64,000 bases of DNA from Saliniramus sp050485405 (GTDB lineage Bacteria; Pseudomonadota; Alphaproteobacteria; Rhizobiales; Beijerinckiaceae): the NCBI GenBank assembly GCA_050485405.1, contig JBJHBI010000011.1, positions 16,638-80,637 on the forward strand, in the 5' to 3' direction. The translations under genes and the position numbers were made by a program. Below are positions 60,501-64,000 of this stretch, piece after piece. Under the pieces are notes generated by a model. The model did not search any database and was not told the DNA's origin. It saw nothing but the letters and a program-made list of their open reading frames with translations. Numbering within the stretch: position 1 is the stretch's first letter; the number at the start of each line of letters is the position of its first letter.

Positions 60501-61477
60501 GCCACACCGTTCTCGTGACGTCTCCGGGCCTCGATGCGAGCGCGCAATCGGCTCTGGAGAATGCCGGATACCGGGTCGTCAGTGTGCCCGAGGGCGGCGG
60601 TGTCGCGGAGCTGCGCCGGATGCTCGCGCATGAGCCCGTCGCGGGGCTGATCGCCTGGAAGCTTCCCGTCGACGCCCGGACGATCGCCTCGGCGGGACCG
60701 GCCCTTCGGGTCATTTCGCGGCACGGGGCGGGGGTCGACAATGTCGATGTGGCGGCGGCGAGCGCGCGCGGTATCGTCGTCACCCGAGCCCCCGGTGCGA
60801 ACGCGCAGGCCGTGGCCGAACTCGCCATCGGACTGATGGTCGCCGTGGCGCGGAACATTCCCGCAAACGATGCCGCAATCCGCGCAGGCCGGTGGCCCGG
60901 AACGTCCGGGCGCGAACTCGCCGGGTCGAGGCTCGGGCTCGTCGGCTTCGGCGACGTCGCCCGGCGCGTCGCACGGATCGCGCAAGCGATCGGCATGGTG
61001 ACCCGGTTCTACGATCCCGCAATCACCGAGGAGCAGGCCTGCGCCGCACGGGCGCCCTCGCTCGATGCGCTTCTCGCGGAATCGGACGTGCTCTCGCTGC
61101 ATTGTCCGCTGATGCCGGCGACGCGCGGGCTGATCGACGCTGCGGCGCTCGCCCGCCTTCCGCGAGGTGCGCTCGTGATCAACACGGCGCGCGGACCGGT
61201 GATCGACGAGGCTGCGCTGATACACGCGCTCGAGGAAGGGCATGTGGCGGGTGCGGGGCTCGATGTCTTCGCCGAGGAACCGCTGCCCGCGGGGCATCCG
61301 CTGAGCAAGCTGCCGCAGGTCGTGCTCTCGCCTCACGTCGGCGGCTCGACGGGGGCGGCGCGTCGCGAGGCGGCGCGGCAGGCGGCACAGAACGTCATCG
61401 CGGTCATCGAAGGCGGGCGATTGCCGCCCGGGGCCGTCGTGAACCCGCAAGTCCTCGCAGGAGAACCCGCGTCATGA
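60497..61477 (+). CDS. D-2-hydroxyacid dehydrogenase
   Basis: A 326-residue NAD-dependent D-isomer 2-hydroxyacid dehydrogenase. The nucleotide site is GLVGFGDVARRVARIA; the catalytic triad lies in INTARGPVID (Arg), DVFAEEPLP (Glu) and SPHVGGSTGAA (His). It is close to the phosphoglycerate-dehydrogenase-like branch, but has no ACT regulatory domain. Overlap with both neighbours suggests it reduces or oxidises a keto acid made by the pathway. Substrate is not determined. Confidence 0.91.
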   Translation: MSHTVLVTSPGLDASAQSALENAGYRVVSVPEGGGVAELRRMLAHEPVAGLIAWKLPVDARTIASAGPALRVISRHGAGVDNVDVAAASARGIVVTRAPGANAQAVAELAIGLMVAVARNIPANDAAIRAGRWPGTSGRELAGSRLGLVGFGDVARRVARIAQAIGMVTRFYDPAITEEQACAARAPSLDALLAESDVLSLHCPLMPATRGLIDAAALARLPRGALVINTARGPVIDEAALIHALEEGHVAGAGLDVFAEEPLPAGHPLSKLPQVVLSPHVGGSTGAARREAARQAAQNVIAVIEGGRLPPGAVVNPQVLAGEPAS

Positions 61478-62169
61478 GCGCCACGGACGGGCTCTGGCCC
61501 CCGGGCTATGCCCTCAACCCTTCCCCGCCGCGTCCCGATCCGCAACTCATCGCGGCCTTCAGGACCGTCGCCGTCGCCCATGCCGGGGACGTCATGGGGC
61601 GCAATGTCGGAACGATGGGGCTGCGCGCCTATCACGGGAACGAGCCCGCGACAATGTGCGGCCCGGCCTTCACCGTACTCACACGGCCTGGCGACAATCT
61701 GATGGTGCATCTCGCCGTCGGCCTCGCGGAGCCGGGGGACGTGATCGTGGTGGATGGCGGTGGATCGCTCAGTGCGGCCCTCGTCGGGGGCCTGATCCGC
61801 ACCACGGCGATCGCCCGCGGGCTCGGCGGGATGGTGATCGACGGGGCCGTGCGCGACGTTTCGGAATGGGCCGAAGGCGGCTTTCCGATCCACGCCCTCG
61901 GCCATACCCATCGCGGTCCCGGCAAGGACGGGCCGGGCAAGACCAATGTCCCGATCACCTGCGCGGGTCTCGCGGTGGCGCCGGGCGACCTCGTGCTCGG
62001 TGACGCGGACGGGGTGATCGCAATTCCTGCCGGTGATCTGGCAGGCGTCCTCGCAGCGTGTCGCGCACTCGCGGCGCGCGAGGATCAACAACGGGCGAAG
62101 AACGCGTCCGGGGCCTTCGACCGGTCTCGTTTCGACGAGATCCTCAGAGCCAAGGGGTGTCCGGTCTGA
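61474..62169 (+). CDS. RraA-family aldolase/oxaloacetate decarboxylase
   Basis: A 231-residue member of the RraA-like/HMG aldolase family. The core GGGSLSAALVGGLIRTTAIARG, GGMVIDGAVRDVSEW and the N-terminal DVMGRNVGTMG are typical; the Arg and Asp in GAVRD bind substrate and metal. Enzymes of this kind cleave 4-hydroxy-4-methyl-2-oxoglutarate or oxaloacetate. In this cluster oxaloacetate decarboxylation to pyruvate would fit a citrate route. Its start overlaps the dehydrogenase stop by 4 bases. Confidence 0.88.
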   Translation: MSATDGLWPPGYALNPSPPRPDPQLIAAFRTVAVAHAGDVMGRNVGTMGLRAYHGNEPATMCGPAFTVLTRPGDNLMVHLAVGLAEPGDVIVVDGGGSLSAALVGGLIRTTAIARGLGGMVIDGAVRDVSEWAEGGFPIHALGHTHRGPGKDGPGKTNVPITCAGLAVAPGDLVLGDADGVIAIPAGDLAGVLAACRALAAREDQQRAKNASGAFDRSRFDEILRAKGCPV

Positions 62170-62205
62170 CGACCGCGAATACGAAATCTACCAGTGGAGG
62201 AAACA

Positions 62206-63180
62206 ATGAAAATCACACGTCACTTCCGTTCCGTCGGCATCGCGCTCGTCGCAGCCGTCGCGTTCCCGGCGGCGGCCGTCGCCGAGTATCCCACGCAAGG
62301 CATCGAATTTCTCGTGCCGTTCAATGCCGGTGGCGGCACCGATTTCACGGCCCGCACGTTGACCCAAAAGCTCACCGAGATGCATGGCTGGGACTTCGTG
62401 ATCGAGAACCGCGCGGGTGCGGGCGGGGCGGTCGGCCTGACTTATCTGTCGACCACCGAGCCCACCGGCTACCACCTCGGCATGGGGCAGACGTCCAATC
62501 TCGCGATCAACCCGTCGCTGATGGATCTGGATTACGACCCGCTCACGGATTTCACGCCGATCGTGATCGTCAACTCCCAGCCCATGGCGGTCGCCGTGCA
62601 TCCGGATTCGCCCTTCGAGGATCTCGCCGCCCTGATCGAGGCGGCCCGCGCTGATCCCGGCGGCGTCACGATGGCGACGCCCGGTGCTGGTACCGTGAGC
62701 CATCTCGCGCTGGAACTTCTCGCCAACATCGCCGAAATCGAGTGGCTGCATATTCCCTATACCGGCGCCTCCGCAGCAGTGACCGACGCGATGGGCCAGC
62801 AGGTCGATTTCGTCGTCGGCAGCTTGCCGAGCATCCTTCCGCATGTGCGCAGCGGCAGTCTGCGCGGCATCGCCGTAACCTCGCTCGAACGCAATCCCGC
62901 CATGCCGGACGTGCCGACGGTGGTCGAGTTCGGCTATGATGGCTTCGAAGCGGGCGACTGGAAGGCCGTGGTCGGGCCGGCCGGCCTCTCCGCCGAGATG
63001 GTGGCGACGGTCAATGAAGCCGTGAACGCGGCGCTCGCCGATCCCGGCCTGATCGAGACCTTCGAAGCCGAAGGCTCGACGATCGTCGGCGGTTCGGCCG
63101 AGGAGTTCGAGGCCTATCTGCGCAGCGAATACGATCGCTGGGCGGAGATCGTCGAGCTCTCCGGCGCTTCGCCGAACTGA
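62206..63180 (+). CDS. Tripartite tricarboxylate transporter binding protein (TctC-like)
   Basis: A 324-residue Bug/TctC-type periplasmic binding protein with a signal peptide ending AAAVAEY. Typical segments are GIEFLVPFNAGGGTDFTART, VIENRAGAGGAVGLTYL and MPDVPTVVEFGYDGFEAGDW. These bind di- and tricarboxylates or similar acids. GGAGGAAAC precedes the ATG at 62206; a GTG at 62194 would remove the ribosome site and is rejected. It is followed by the two membrane subunits, so the transporter is complete but for the cut end. Confidence 0.94.
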   Translation: MKITRHFRSVGIALVAAVAFPAAAVAEYPTQGIEFLVPFNAGGGTDFTARTLTQKLTEMHGWDFVIENRAGAGGAVGLTYLSTTEPTGYHLGMGQTSNLAINPSLMDLDYDPLTDFTPIVIVNSQPMAVAVHPDSPFEDLAALIEAARADPGGVTMATPGAGTVSHLALELLANIAEIEWLHIPYTGASAAVTDAMGQQVDFVVGSLPSILPHVRSGSLRGIAVTSLERNPAMPDVPTVVEFGYDGFEAGDWKAVVGPAGLSAEMVATVNEAVNAALADPGLIETFEAEGSTIVGGSAEEFEAYLRSEYDRWAEIVELSGASPN

Positions 63181-63271
63181 TTGCGATACCGGTTCCGGCC
63201 CGTTGCCGGGGCGCCGTCCGCTTCGCCGGATCGGCGCCTCGTCGGGCCGGTATCGTCTCGGGGAGGAAGGG

Positions 63272-63724
63272 ATGCAGCGGCGCAATTACGCGGATGCCGT
63301 CACCGGCCTCGTGCTGGTAAGTTTCGGCCTCGCCATCGCATTTTACGTAACCGCCAATCACGATCTCGGTACCCTGCGACGCATGGGGCCCGGCATGGTG
63401 CCGATGGCACTCGGCGGGCTCCTCGTCCTGCTCGGGGCGATCCTCGCGCTCGGTGGCATGCTCCGCCCGGCTGAAGATCTGCCCGAATTGCAGATCAGGC
63501 CCTTCGTCTTCGTCCTGCTCGCCGTCGCCGCCTTCGCGCTCACAGTGAGGACGCTCGGGCTTGTCCCCGCAATCGTGCTGCTCGTGGGCCTGTCCACCCT
63601 CGCCGACAAGGAGGCGCGATTTCGCACGTTCCTCGCGCTCGCGGCGGTGTTGTGCGTCATCGCGGTACTCGTCTTCCGCGTCGGTCTCGGGATGAACCTG
63701 CCGCCATTCCGGTGGCCCTTCTGA
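63272..63724 (+). CDS. Tripartite tricarboxylate transporter small subunit (TctB-like)
   Basis: A 150-residue membrane protein of the TctB family with about four helices. Segments DAVTGLVLVSFGLAIAFYV, GPGMVPMALGGLLVLLGAIL and the C-terminal VGLGMNLPPFRWPF are typical. GGGGAGGAAGGG precedes the ATG. Its stop shares a base with the start of the tctA-like gene (TGATG), so the two are translationally coupled. Confidence 0.92.
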   Translation: MQRRNYADAVTGLVLVSFGLAIAFYVTANHDLGTLRRMGPGMVPMALGGLLVLLGAILALGGMLRPAEDLPELQIRPFVFVLLAVAAFALTVRTLGLVPAIVLLVGLSTLADKEARFRTFLALAAVLCVIAVLVFRVGLGMNLPPFRWPF

Positions 63725-64000
63725 TGGATTTCTTCGACAACCTCACCCTCGGTCTATCCGTCGCGCTCACCGGCGAGAACCTGCTTTATTGCTTCGTGGG
63801 CGTGCTGCTCGGAACGCTTCTCGGGGTGATCCCCGGCATCGGCGTTCTGGCGGCGATCTCGATGCTGTTTCCGCTCACCTATTACCTCGAGCCGACGACG
63901 GCGCTGATCATGCTCGCCGGGATCTGGTACGGGACGAGCTACGGCGGCAGCACCGCCTCGATCCTCCTCAACGTGCCAGGTACCCCGGCGAACGCCATCG
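63724..64000 (+). CDS. Tripartite tricarboxylate transporter large subunit (TctA-like, 3' partial)
   Basis: The first 92 residues of the large membrane subunit, cut by the window end; a full protein would be about 500 residues. The conserved GTLLGVIPGIGVLAAISMLFP and YGTSYGGSTASILLNVPGTPAN are both visible and diagnostic for TctA. It forms the transport channel together with TctB and is fed by TctC. Confidence 0.93.
   Translation, partial: MDFFDNLTLGLSVALTGENLLYCFVGVLLGTLLGVIPGIGVLAAISMLFPLTYYLEPTTALIMLAGIWYGTSYGGSTASILLNVPGTPANAI

Noticed and set aside
60892..61473. N-terminal extension of the RraA-like protein
   Set aside because: This frame runs inside the dehydrogenase gene; the ATG at 61474 forms a normal ATGA overlap.
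1..64000. tRNA or rRNA genes, insertion sequences or prophage
   Set aside because: No cloverleaf with a TTCRA arm, rRNA core, transposase, integrase or phage structural gene was seen in any gap or coding frame.

Overview
The window is chromosomal DNA from a GC-rich alphaproteobacterium, most likely of the Rhizobiales (Hyphomicrobiales) group. The evidence is the ispH-thrB-rnhA gene order, the DUF3572-divK-pleD order beside a dinB with a zinc-ribbon N-terminus, an IalB-family secreted protein, hspQ and GlcDEF-type glycolate oxidase. Coding density is high, most genes start with ATG and sit behind purine-rich Shine-Dalgarno sites, and many are joined by 4-base ATGA overlaps. No rRNA, tRNA, phage, insertion sequence or CRISPR array was found. 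Both ends cut genes: prfC at the left and a tctA-like permease gene at the right.

Layout. 1-8.2 kb: release factor 3, an FtsH-type protease, a secreted fasciclin protein, then a tightly overlapping trio (exported molybdopterin-fold protein, sensor kinase, REC-PAS-LuxR regulator) and an SDR. 8.2-13.6 kb: glcD-glcE-glcF with a divergent LysR regulator and palindromic repeats between glcD and glcE. 13.6-17.1 kb: a lipid A type acyltransferase, ispH, thrB and rnhA. 17.2-25.7 kb: a divergent beta-oxidation region with three acyl-CoA dehydrogenases, an SDR and a thioesterase on the minus strand, and a thiolase and a FadJ-type bifunctional enzyme on the plus strand. It resembles pim-type dicarboxylate degradation, and a candidate operator lies in the divergent gap.

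25.8-40 kb: a beta-CASP nuclease, PEP synthase, a small pseudo-receiver, a degenerate adenylate-forming protein next to a YejA-like binding protein, IalB, HspQ, an AEC transporter, an AMACR-like enzyme, a UbiH-type hydroxylase, an XRE-cupin regulator and a VOC protein. 40-42.9 kb is the least gene-dense part. It holds inverted GC-rich repeats, a possible structured RNA, a small membrane protein, a tandem array of about 225-bp units and a His/Met-rich (probably copper-related) gene pair. 42.9-46.4 kb: dinB, DUF3572, divK and pleD (cell cycle and cyclic-di-GMP). 46.5-48.1 kb: an orphan exported protein with one CxxCH haem motif.

48.3-57.5 kb: a GntR-regulated peptide ABC importer followed by a gamma-glutamyltransferase without signal peptide and a DUF1028 protein. 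This suggests import and cytosolic breakdown of gamma-glutamyl peptides. 57.6-64 kb: an IclR regulator divergent from a CoA-transferase, a citryl-CoA-lyase-like enzyme, a D-2-hydroxyacid dehydrogenase, an RraA-type aldolase/decarboxylase and a tripartite tricarboxylate transporter. I read this as a candidate CoA-transfer route for uptake and cleavage of citrate or a citrate-like acid; this and the orphan loci are the most promising for new biology. Functions are assigned from motifs read by eye; no database search was run.
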